Assembly (NCBI GenBank): GCA_015069695.1
Contig: JADCRZ010000026.1
Location: forward strand, 1 to 64,000
Reading direction: 5' to 3'
DNA from: Williamsia sp.
Lineage (GTDB): Bacteria > Bacteroidota > Bacteroidia > Chitinophagales > Chitinophagaceae
Length of the DNA stretch: 64,000 bases
This document shows, one piece after another, positions 51,004-59,685 of the stretch (position 1 is its first letter; every line of letters begins with the position of its first letter). The notes below the pieces were generated by a model that had not been told where the DNA came from, did not search any database, and saw nothing but the letters and a program-made list of their open reading frames with translations. The translations under genes were made by a program, and so were the position numbers.

Positions 51004-51390
51004 TTATCCATTATCAGCATCCAAACTATTAATTACTGCTTCTTTTTCCATCTGAGTTTTCTTTGCTTTTTCTATGGGCAAGGCATTTCTATAAGCACGG
51101 TCTGCTATTATAACACTTTCCTGCCACGTCGATTTTGAAAGTCTTCTCAATTGATCTTTGAATGCCGAGTAGTCGAGCAAGTAGACGTGTATTATCCTGC
51201 TTCGATTGCTTGGCTGCATAATTTGTGTCAATACCCAATCTGGCTGGCTGGCCTTGACGTCTTCGATGCGCTTGAAACTTGAACTGTGCTTAGTGGTCTT
51301 TTCCTCTCCAATGAAAATCAGCGTGAACCTGGTATTTCTCTCCATGTCGGTTCTTTGGGTTGTATCGGAAAGCATTTCTACTTGCACCAA
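51004..51390 (-). CDS. Hypothetical protein (uncertain)
   Basis: 128 aa ORF with protein-like composition; no family recognised. Confidence 0.35.
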   Translation of the reverse strand: MVQVEMLSDTTQRTDMERNTRFTLIFIGEEKTTKHSSSFKRIEDVKASQPDWVLTQIMQPSNRSRIIHVYLLDYSAFKDQLRRLSKSTWQESVIIADRAYRNALPIEKAKKTQMEKEAVINSLDADNG

Positions 51391-51446
51391 TCAGCCGTTT
51401 CCGATAAGCAGTTTTCCAAGCCGCAAAATGATCTTTCCAGTTGACG

Positions 51447-51472
51447 GCAAATACCCCATAAATGGGGTTCTA
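51447..51472 (+). repeat. Direct repeat copy 1 (ATACCCCATAAATGGGGTTC core)
   Basis: 18/20 match to copy at 52611-52637, same orientation. Confidence 0.65.
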
Positions 51473-51790
51473 AGAGTAAATCCTTAGTAAAAAGAGTAAC
51501 ATGCTTTAGTTATTTCTAGGTGATTTCAGGAAACGCCCGCTTGAAAATGCATAAAACCGCTGCATTCTTTTTCCTCGCTCAGGCATTATGAGACAAGGAG
51601 AAGTTTCTGCTCTTTGTAATATCTTATTCTCTGACAACGTTCTAAAAAATGGGCGCATGGGAAAGCTGGCAATTTTGTATGAAAATCACATGCGCCGACA
51701 ATGACCGTTGTCGCTTTTTTCAAGTTGGAATTTTAGATGGATTACGGGTGACAATTTCCTTAAATTTAGAATGCAACAATCAAAAGCAGC

Positions 51791-52579
51791 ATGCAGTACG
51801 AGGTGTCTTTCGCCGCCGACTTCAAGAATCTGACGAGCTACTTCCCCGAGTCCGAGGCAGATAGCCGTTTTTGCAATGGCTTTCATTCAAGTTGGATTGC
51901 CGAGAAGAATTGTGGCAAGCAGCCAATCAACTTCCTGAATCCGGCCACAGGGGGACAGACCTGGCGCTTCATGGAATGGGGCTGCCTGCCATTCAACTCG
52001 ACCGATCCACTTATCTCGTCCAGGAGATGGACATTCATGCTTCACACCCCGGCAGAACGTATTTTTGGCGACGTTAAAAGCTACTGGCACAGAATACGCG
52101 ATCAGCGCTGCCTGATACCTGCTAACGGCTTTTATATACAAGGAACGGTGCAAAACATGCAGCACGAAGTTCCATACTTCCTGCATGTTCCCGACCAACC
52201 GGTCTTCTTCTTGCCGGTACTGTATTCGACAGACGAGGCTCTCGACATGACAACTGGCCAGAAAACCCAACGCTGGGTATTTACAATGATCAGCAAGCCT
52301 GCCGACTGTCTGGCAAAGCATCTGGACTGCGATCAGGAAAAATCTACCACCATGCCCTTGCTGCTGCCCTTCTCCTTATCGCGCCATTGGCTTGACCATG
52401 ACCTGAATGAAGCCGATTACAGGTCTATCCTGGATTTTGAAATGTCATCCGAAGCATTGCAGGCATGGCCCATCTATAGTACGCAGCAGGAAGAACAAAG
52501 GCCGGATAACAAGGAAAAGAACGAACGGTTCGATTGGGAAAAACATGCCGCCGTTAACGTCGGGACGGCAATTTTTTAG
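51791..52579 (+). CDS. SRAP (YedK/HMCES-like) family protein lacking canonical active-site residues
   Basis: MQYEVSFAADFKNLTSYFP...FMEWGCLPF...HTPAERIFGDVKSYWHRIRDQRCLIPANGFYIQG aligns with Bacteroidota SRAP proteins that normally begin MCY(D/E)(I/V)SF. Confidence 0.8.
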   Translation: MQYEVSFAADFKNLTSYFPESEADSRFCNGFHSSWIAEKNCGKQPINFLNPATGGQTWRFMEWGCLPFNSTDPLISSRRWTFMLHTPAERIFGDVKSYWHRIRDQRCLIPANGFYIQGTVQNMQHEVPYFLHVPDQPVFFLPVLYSTDEALDMTTGQKTQRWVFTMISKPADCLAKHLDCDQEKSTTMPLLLPFSLSRHWLDHDLNEADYRSILDFEMSSEALQAWPIYSTQQEEQRPDNKEKNERFDWEKHAAVNVGTAIF

Positions 52580-52610
52580 CTATGCCGGTAAACCGGGTGA
52601 CTTGCTATGG

Positions 52611-52637
52611 TCAAAATACCCGATAAGTGGGGTTCGA
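52611..52637 (+). repeat. Direct repeat copy 2 (ATACCCGATAAGTGGGGTTC core)
   Basis: 18/20 match to copy at 51447-51472. Confidence 0.65.
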
Positions 52638-52738
52638 TGCCGTTGGATGCCTGAGTAATTTTATGCCGGCTATAGATGCGTTTCGGCCCGTTGAAAGGAT
52701 TGAGACGCGTGCCCGCATGAGCTTTCAAAATAATCAGA

Positions 52739-52996
52739 ATGCATCCGGTATTGGAGGAAGATTGGAAGGACTATGACCAGCGTAAGGCAAGAAATGGTCG
52801 CAACGTTACGAAAGTGGCCTGTGAGGAGGCATGGGAAACAAATTACATTGTCGATAAATTGCAAAAGCATTTTCCCGACAAGAGTGATTTAGCGATTCGC
52901 TGTGCGATCAGGCGATGTTGCGAGGCCATGGAGGCGCCGAGGCCGAGAGAGGATTTTATTGAATGTATTATCGACAAGCTGGCCTCTTGGCCTTGA
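52739..52996 (+). CDS. Small hypothetical protein
   Basis: 85 aa, coherent amphipathic composition. Confidence 0.5.
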   Translation: MHPVLEEDWKDYDQRKARNGRNVTKVACEEAWETNYIVDKLQKHFPDKSDLAIRCAIRRCCEAMEAPRPREDFIECIIDKLASWP

Positions 52997-53113
52997 GCGT
53001 GATTAAAAAGTGGTGCTGATTTGGCAAGGGAATCATGGGCCTGAGGGGTTTGAAAGGGTGCTCATACCTGTCCGATACATACAGTGTATGTAGGATTTTG
53101 CAAAACGGCAGAA

Positions 53114-53371
53114 ATGAGTAATTTTGCTTTTCCATTCATGCAAACTTTCTTATCCCTAAGCAAAGAAGCTCAATATGAGCTGCTTACCCAATTGGGTGAG
53201 ATTATCATCAATTCCAGACAGGGGTATATGACTACAGAGATTTACAAGTTAAAAGGTTTCTTCGTGAAAGTGACTGAAAATGATAACGGAACGAAAAAGA
53301 TCGAGGCTTTGCCAGACCTGGATAATCTTCAGCTAAACGAGATAAACCCTCAAGCATGCCTGGATGATTGA
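53114..53371 (+). CDS. Small hypothetical protein
   Basis: MSNFAFPFMQTFLSLSKEAQYELLTQLGEI; convergent overlap with next gene. Confidence 0.5.
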   Translation: MSNFAFPFMQTFLSLSKEAQYELLTQLGEIIINSRQGYMTTEIYKLKGFFVKVTENDNGTKKIEALPDLDNLQLNEINPQACLDD

Positions 53372-53616
53372 AAATTCATTTTCCGGTCGATCATAGCAAC
53401 GATGACAGGCACCATCTCTTTTACCCATCCAGGAACGTTTTGTGTAATATTTTGCCAGGTATTGTTCGTTTTCTTACACAAAACTACTTCACTGGTTGTT
53501 CCGTCTATAACGCTGACATTGAAATGGAAGCATCCCTGGTCATCGTCCTCCCTTCTTACATAGAGACAGACTTCTTTCCCGTGAAAGTTCATGAACTCTG
53601 TGAATCGTCTGAGCAT
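53350..53616 (-). CDS. Small hypothetical protein
   Basis: 88 aa; C-terminal region WVKEMVPVIVAMIDRKM. Confidence 0.45.
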   Translation of the reverse strand: MLRRFTEFMNFHGKEVCLYVRREDDDQGCFHFNVSVIDGTTSEVVLCKKTNNTWQNITQNVPGWVKEMVPVIVAMIDRKMNFQSSRHA

Positions 53617-53727
53617 ACCCCTTTTTTGATGAAAGATTACAACATCGTACCAAACTCATCAGGGCTATTCTAAATATTTTTTGCTTTTTGTTTGTCTAAT
53701 GAAAACTCTATAGAGGGCAGTCCATAT

Positions 53728-53752
53728 AAAAAAGCCCTGCGGATCAGGGCTT
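53728..53752 (-). terminator. Rho-independent terminator of the ArdC-containing operon
   Basis: AAGCCCTG-ATCC-GCAGGGCTT followed by T run on minus strand. Confidence 0.75.
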
Positions 53753-53781
53753 CCTTGTAGTTATTGAATGAAGAGCAAGTC

Positions 53782-54693
53782 TCAGGGTTGCAGTCCTTTA
53801 AGATAATCGACAGCCTTAGACGCCTGACTGGCCGCTGAGATGATGTAGCAACCATCGTTTCTCAACACTTCCAGCCAGTGGCTGATATATGAGGCACGAT
53901 CCAGCGAAGGCGTGAGACTAATGCCCAGTTCGGCACAAAGGAATGCTGCACCTAGTTCGGCGATGAGTTCTTCTGTTGCGTAATTCTGGTCACCGAATTT
54001 CTTGCCTTTGGTTCTGTCGAGACGGTTTGCACTGCCGCTCCAGTGGATCAGTTCGTGGCTGAGCACCGCGTAATAGCTTTCTGTGGCTGTGCTCCATGAT
54101 CGATCGACAAAGGCTTTCTTCAAAGGCATGTTGATCTTGTCCTCCGACCGGTTGTAATGAGCCGAATAGCCGTTATGCTCAATGATGGCTTTGGTGTTAC
54201 CGATGAAAGCTTCGACGTGCTCGAGCCGCTCGACCAATGACACGGGGTTTTCTTCCTGCTTGGTTTCTTCGGGTGCATAGCTTTCCAACTGGCAGCGATT
54301 GAACACGAACGACGATTTCAGGAATGGTATTTTCTCGATTTCGCCGTCGACTTCTTTTTCGATGGTATCGTAATAAACGATCAGGGTGCCTTTTTCGCCC
54401 TTGTTGATCCGTTCTCCTTTTTGCGACCATTGCTTGAAGCTCGCCCATTCCTGCGTCGTCAATCCCTTGTTCATCGCCGATCCCCATAAGAGCAGGATGT
54501 TGATGCCGCGGTAATGATTACCGGTGACGAAGTTTTTGGGAATGTCCATGAAAAGCTGGTCTTTTCCGATCCAAGGCTTCTGCCAGGGAACCGTTCCGGC
54601 TTCGAGTTGTTTGATGATGGTGTCGGTGATCTGCTGGTAGAGGTCGTTCCGGTTTTGCTTGAACTCGATTTTGTTTTGAGAAGCGTTTTGCAT
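53782..54693 (-). CDS. ardC: ArdC-like antirestriction protein (ssDNA-binding + zincin metallopeptidase)
   Basis: DLYQQITDTIIKQLEAGTVPWQKPW; NHYRGINILLLW; SHELIHWSGSANRLDR; EELIAELGAAFLCAELGI. Confidence 0.92.
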   Translation of the reverse strand: MQNASQNKIEFKQNRNDLYQQITDTIIKQLEAGTVPWQKPWIGKDQLFMDIPKNFVTGNHYRGINILLLWGSAMNKGLTTQEWASFKQWSQKGERINKGEKGTLIVYYDTIEKEVDGEIEKIPFLKSSFVFNRCQLESYAPEETKQEENPVSLVERLEHVEAFIGNTKAIIEHNGYSAHYNRSEDKINMPLKKAFVDRSWSTATESYYAVLSHELIHWSGSANRLDRTKGKKFGDQNYATEELIAELGAAFLCAELGISLTPSLDRASYISHWLEVLRNDGCYIISAASQASKAVDYLKGLQP

Positions 54694-54940
54694 GATGTCC
54701 CTTCCTGTATGGGGTTGATGGTTGCAGGGATGGAAAAACCGGCGGCACCAGCGGCGGAACCTGGTGGAATTTTGGGCAGGGCGGGGAGCTTTTTGCTTTA
54801 AAAAGCGGCGAAAATTCTAATAGGTGGAGGAGCGCCGCCGGTTAAATCCCTGGCGACAACCATCGGCTCCATCCTTGCAGGAAGGGACTGCAAAACTTCG
54901 GCATCAAACGAGTTCAATAAACGCGGAATGCCTGCCCTTG

Positions 54941-55405
54941 TCAGAAATGCAAACCCTCGTCGGCAAAAGAGTAATAGGAGAACGGTGTCACGATCAGATG
55001 ATCCAGGACAGAAACGTCCAGCAGGGCACTCCCATCCTTCAACTTCTTCGTCAGGTCGATATCCGCCTGGCTCGGCTGCAAACTGCCGGAGGGATGGTTA
55101 TGGGCGAGGATGACGCTGGTGGCGCGGGCCTTGAGTACGGTGGCAAAAATGATTTTCGGATCGACGATGCAGGCGGAAATGCCCCCGCTCGAAATATCGG
55201 AGATACCAAGACAAGAATGGCCGCGATCGAGAAGCATGATCTTGAACTGTTCCACCAGTTCGATCCTGTTCATGTCCCATGCCTGCAAAAGCAAGCCGTA
55301 AGCAGAAAGGGAATCGGCGAGCTTGGGCCGGTCTTCGGGTCTGCGCTTGTTCCTGTACACCAATTCCACTTCGGTCACGGCGAACTGCGATGAGATGTCG
55401 TCCAT
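54941..55405 (-). CDS. radC: RadC-like JAB domain protein
   Basis: ILAHNHPSGSLQPSQADIDLTKKLKDGSALLDVSVLDHLIVT. Confidence 0.93.
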   Translation of the reverse strand: MDDISSQFAVTEVELVYRNKRRPEDRPKLADSLSAYGLLLQAWDMNRIELVEQFKIMLLDRGHSCLGISDISSGGISACIVDPKIIFATVLKARATSVILAHNHPSGSLQPSQADIDLTKKLKDGSALLDVSVLDHLIVTPFSYYSFADEGLHF

Positions 55406-55413
55406 ATCAGCTC

Positions 55414-56322
55414 CTATAAAGAAAGGCCGAGCTTGGCCATGCGCCAGGCATTCAAGTCTTTATGCGGTGCGTAGATCGCGTTCATGGGCCGGTGCTGCAG
55501 GCAGTCCTGCGTCTTGCAGAATTCGCCCAGAATATTCGTTGCGCTCTCGCCGGCCTTGTCGTTGTCCAGCCAGGCATAGGCGATGCGGTAGCCGTAATTC
55601 TGGATGTAAGGCGTGGCTTTTTTCAGACAGGATAAGGAATGCAGGATGATGCAGTCGTCTTCGAAACGTTCGCCGCCCCTTTCTGCGGCGATGGACAAGT
55701 AATCGAAGCTGCCTTCGAACAGATTGATCCCTTCAGGCTTAGGCTTGGTGCCGCGAATGAAGGTGATGGATTTGTGGCCGACCGAACCCTTGAAAAACGG
55801 GTTCCTGATTTCGTAGCCCTCATCTTCATTCGGCATGCCGAGGGCAAAAAAGGTTTTATTCGTTTCCGTATTGAGAACACGCACTTCCTTTAAATATTGC
55901 TGGCCAATCTTGAGAGGAATGCCGCGCTTGTCCAGATATTGCATGAGCGCCGGGTGCTCAATTTTTTTCTTGTCTCGCAAGATCAGCTTGGCTTCTTCTT
56001 TGGTGCAATCGACGGTTCGGGATGGAATAAGATTTGGAACACTGCCGGTCATGTTTTTCAGCCAGCGCAAAGCATCCGGCACCAGGCAAGCCTCACGCTG
56101 GCTTTCCAGGTAGGCACAGGCAAAACCGATGACGGAGCCCCCTCTGCCCGTTCCGTGGTCATACCAGAGGTTTTTGAGATTGTGGACATGAAAGCTGGGC
56201 GTCCGCTCCGCTCGCAAAGGGGAGAGGTAAATAGAACGATGCGGTTTCACCTGGATGGGGGAATAACCGATTTTCTCTAAAATCAGGGCGAGCGGGATCA
56301 TTCTCGCCTGTTCGATGTTCAT
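55414..56322 (-). CDS. Toprim domain protein (DnaG-like N-terminus)
   Basis: MNIEQARMIPLALILEKIGYSP...YLSPLRAERTPSFHVHNLKNLWYDHGTGRGGSVIGFACAYL; INLFEGSFDYLS...AYAWLDNDKAG. Confidence 0.88.
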   Translation of the reverse strand: MNIEQARMIPLALILEKIGYSPIQVKPHRSIYLSPLRAERTPSFHVHNLKNLWYDHGTGRGGSVIGFACAYLESQREACLVPDALRWLKNMTGSVPNLIPSRTVDCTKEEAKLILRDKKKIEHPALMQYLDKRGIPLKIGQQYLKEVRVLNTETNKTFFALGMPNEDEGYEIRNPFFKGSVGHKSITFIRGTKPKPEGINLFEGSFDYLSIAAERGGERFEDDCIILHSLSCLKKATPYIQNYGYRIAYAWLDNDKAGESATNILGEFCKTQDCLQHRPMNAIYAPHKDLNAWRMAKLGLSL

Positions 56323-56386
56323 GGCGAATCTCCGATAAAAGAATGGATTTGGGCTAAAGCAGGAAAGCGGCGTTGCGGCGCAGCGC

Positions 56387-56575
56387 TTACTTGGCTTTCA
56401 ACTGGCTTTCGAGGAACTGGTCGAGAAAGCACTGGCGATAACGCACCGACCTGCCGATCTTGAGCGGCTTCAAATCATAGCGTTTCGTGCAATCCCAGAC
56501 GGCCAGGGTCGCCGGTGAGACGCTCAAATATTTTGCCGCCGTTTTACGATCCATCAATGGCTTGTCCATCAGCAC
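56387..56575 (-). CDS. AlpA/excisionase-type helix-turn-helix protein
   Basis: MDRKTAAKYLSVSPATLAVWDCTKRYDLKPLKIGRSVRYRQCFLDQFLESQ. Confidence 0.82.
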   Translation of the reverse strand: MLMDKPLMDRKTAAKYLSVSPATLAVWDCTKRYDLKPLKIGRSVRYRQCFLDQFLESQLKAK

Positions 56576-56965
56576 TCCTTATCTGGTTGGTGAGAACCAA
56601 CCATAGGATGTCTTGATGATCAAATACAAAAAATCTGTAGTGATATAAAGCAATTAATAAGCATAAATCACCATTAATTTGATTTTGTGAATTATGCTTT
56701 TCTATTTTTTTGCATATGAATTTTACGATCAGCTTGAGGCAAGGCTCATTGTTTAATTCGCAGAAAAATTCATGTCATTTGGGTTTTTATAACGAGCATT
56801 TCGTTTCTGATAAAAATCGGAACTGAAAGCGACACCGCAATCGCGACTTTAAAGAAACAGCAATTGAAAGTTTTTACGACAATACCTGATGATTGGTTCA
56901 ATGATGTGTCATGGGCACCAATATTTTTGGTAATGACAATTTTACAATGTTATACTTTGCGTGAC

Positions 56966-57226
56966 CTATTCAATCAGCGAAGCGGGAACCAGGTAAAATG
57001 ATCCTACCTTGCGGATGACGTTTGCTTTCTCAGACTTATCGTAGGAGTAAGTTTGGCCTCGTTCCTTCACCACGCTTTCAGCTCGTTGTTTCTCTCGGAA
57101 AACACTTACAAATTCATATTCTCCAGGGCTGTCGCCATAATCGAATATCCGGTTGTTTCGCAGAGGTATATAAACCTTGCGGCACTTCGTCATGATCAGA
57201 TTTTTGTCCATAAATGCTCCTTCCAA
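56966..57226 (-). CDS. Small hypothetical protein
   Basis: 86 aa. Confidence 0.4.
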   Translation of the reverse strand: MEGAFMDKNLIMTKCRKVYIPLRNNRIFDYGDSPGEYEFVSVFREKQRAESVVKERGQTYSYDKSEKANVIRKVGSFYLVPASLIE

Positions 57227-57449
57227 TAATTTAGATTATTTGATTTGTAGATAGCATGTCAATTCCTATTTGGGAATTTATTCAGAAATGAATACACGGA
57301 AAACTGCTGACTTAGTCTCAATAATCCAAACGGATTGAAACATAAAACATTGATAGATAATTATTTAATAATTAGGTTTGCATGAATTTTAAATAATTCT
57401 TCTTGCATTTTAAGAGTAAAAATGCTAAATTTGCCTAATAGGAAGCGAC

Positions 57450-58049
57450 ATGACACGACTTAATGACCTAAAAAAACACCTGAAGAGGGGTCAAGTTTAT
57501 CGTCGTACTGATTTAGCCCAGTGGTCTAAATCAGTCGATCGACATATCGAATACTTGGTCAAAGAAGGGACACTCCAAAAGCTATCTCAAGGGTTATATT
57601 ATTTCCCCAAAGAAACGGCATTCGGTACGGTGCCTCCCCATGAGGAAGATTTGGTTCGCAGCTTTCTCAAGGATGATCGGTTTCTTCTCACCTCTTTAAA
57701 TGCGTATAACAGTTTGCAAGTGGGCACAACGCAACTATACAACACAAGAACGGTTTACAACCGCAAACGGCATGGCGAATTCAAATTGGGAAACAAGAGA
57801 TTTGAGTTTCGGATAAAGCCTCATTTCCCCCGAAAAGCAACTGAAGAGTTTTTGCTGGTTGATCTTGTCAACAATCTGGAAACGCTTGCCGAAGACCGGC
57901 AGGAAGTTTTCAAGAATATCGCCTCCAAAATCAAAATGATGGATGCTAGAAAGCTCGAACGTTCCTTAAAAGAGTATGGCAGTGCCAAAGCAAAAAAGCT
58001 TCTCACGCCGTTATTGGAAAAATCTGGCTCTGGATCATATGTCTCTTAA
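57450..58049 (+). CDS. AbiEi-like antitoxin (DUF6088-type, winged HTH)
   Basis: LKKHLKRGQVYRRTDLAQWSKSVDRHIEYLVKEGTLQKLSQGLYYFPKETAFG. Confidence 0.82.
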   Translation: MTRLNDLKKHLKRGQVYRRTDLAQWSKSVDRHIEYLVKEGTLQKLSQGLYYFPKETAFGTVPPHEEDLVRSFLKDDRFLLTSLNAYNSLQVGTTQLYNTRTVYNRKRHGEFKLGNKRFEFRIKPHFPRKATEEFLLVDLVNNLETLAEDRQEVFKNIASKIKMMDARKLERSLKEYGSAKAKKLLTPLLEKSGSGSYVS

Positions 58050-58995
58050 TTATCTGCATCATCATAAGGATTTTCCTGAACTTCTACGCATTCTGGAAGA
58101 TGAAACCGGAATACAAGCCGGATTGATCGAGAAGGATTACTGGATCATGCATGTTTTGCATGGATTGAAAAAGCAAGGTTTTGAATTCCATTTAAAAGGC
58201 GGCACTTCGTTATCCAAGGGGTACAAGATCATCGACCGCTTTTCGGAAGACATCGATATATACATCAAGCCGCCGTCAGGAAGAAACGTCAATGAAAACC
58301 CCCGAAGCACCAAAATCAATAGCGTTCAATCGAGAAAAGACTTCTATGACTGGCTGGCCGAAGAAATAAAGATTGATGGCATAGTAAAGGCGGAACGCGA
58401 CCATGCTTTCGACGACCCGAAATATTACAGAAGCGGGGGGATCAGGCTGGTTTATGAAAGTTCCACTGGCTCGATAGCGGGCGTCAAAGAGGGTATCCTG
58501 CTAGAAGTGGGGTTTGATACCGTTACACCTGGCAATACGCTCACAATAAGTTCCTGGGCATATGACAGGGCAGTCGGCGTCACCGCCCTCTCTTTTTTAG
58601 ATAACAGGGCAAAAGATATTTCCTGTTATCATCCAGGATACACTTTTGTCGAAAAGCTCCAGACCATTGCAACGAAGTTCAGGCAGGAACAAAGCGATGG
58701 TGTCAAACGGCCTAACCTTATGAGGCAGTACTACGATGTCTGCAGCTTGTTGAACGATCCTCTGGTTCAGGAATTCATCGGGACTGAAGAATACAAAGTT
58801 CATAAGCAGGAAAGATTTCCTCCCGCTGATTTGGTTGTTCCTATAGCCGAAAACGAAGCTTTTTTGCTTGGTGCGCCTGAATTAAGGGCTGAGTTTAAGA
58901 AAAGATACAAAGAAACCGCCGCACTTTACTACAAAGGACAACCCGATTTCAATGAATTGCTCAATAGGCTAAAAGAATATGTTGATAGATTATAA
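58039..58995 (+). CDS. AbiEii-like nucleotidyltransferase toxin
   Basis: GFEFHLKGGTSLSKGYKIIDRFSEDIDIYI; start MSLNYLHHHKDFPELL overlaps antitoxin 3' end. Confidence 0.88.
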   Translation: MSLNYLHHHKDFPELLRILEDETGIQAGLIEKDYWIMHVLHGLKKQGFEFHLKGGTSLSKGYKIIDRFSEDIDIYIKPPSGRNVNENPRSTKINSVQSRKDFYDWLAEEIKIDGIVKAERDHAFDDPKYYRSGGIRLVYESSTGSIAGVKEGILLEVGFDTVTPGNTLTISSWAYDRAVGVTALSFLDNRAKDISCYHPGYTFVEKLQTIATKFRQEQSDGVKRPNLMRQYYDVCSLLNDPLVQEFIGTEEYKVHKQERFPPADLVVPIAENEAFLLGAPELRAEFKKRYKETAALYYKGQPDFNELLNRLKEYVDRL

Positions 58996-59209
58996 GCTGG
59001 GTTATCCGGGAGAATTAATAAAAAGATCTTCAATCCTTGCATATTAAAAGCTTCTGCCTGTTTAGACTTTGCAATACTCCTTCATGGCTTTTATCTATTA
59101 TATACCGTTTTATTTAAGGTCAACTTCAGTTTGCTAAGTGTTGAATCAAGATTAGTATAACAATCATCAGAGGCATGTTTTCAAAATCATCTTCCTAAGC
59201 AACAACGAA

Positions 59210-59425
59210 TTGATGGAAAGGGAATTAATGAAGGAATCCATCCTAGATAATGACAAGCTAGAACAAGCATACATCATCATGTCGAGAATTATCCGAGATC
59301 ATGGGAGCAAGTATCTTCTTGTCTTCCAGCGGCTGCATGAAGAAAAGCTGACGAGAAAACAACAACAGAATTTAACGCAAATCGCTTTACAAGCAGCAGC
59401 AAAGCCGTTAGAATGTGAAATGTGA
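59210..59425 (+). CDS. Small hypothetical protein
   Basis: 71 aa. Confidence 0.4.
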   Translation: MMERELMKESILDNDKLEQAYIIMSRIIRDHGSKYLLVFQRLHEEKLTRKQQQNLTQIALQAAAKPLECEM

Positions 59426-59685
59426 TGCTGCACACAAAATTGAGTAGTGTTTTTCACACAAAAGAAAAGCTGGAATTCAATAAGCGCCTAAAAAGAAATA
59501 TAAACATTCTATTGTGGAGAATGAAACATGCGCTCACCCCTTCCGCCAGTTTTACCCCCCTTGACTGGCATTTATCCCTTTAAACTGAAACATATTTTTG
59601 CGTTTTTCGCCCAGGCGCATTTGTTACTGTGTTTTAATTCCGGCTGTTTTCTCACACAAATCCTCACACAAAAGCGGTTTTTGTC

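Noticed and set aside
52611-52660. GGGGTTCGATGCC as a possible tRNA T-arm (missing 3' half of tRNA-Leu)
   Set aside because: No acceptor pairing, no variable arm, and the motif is explained by the 20-bp direct repeat
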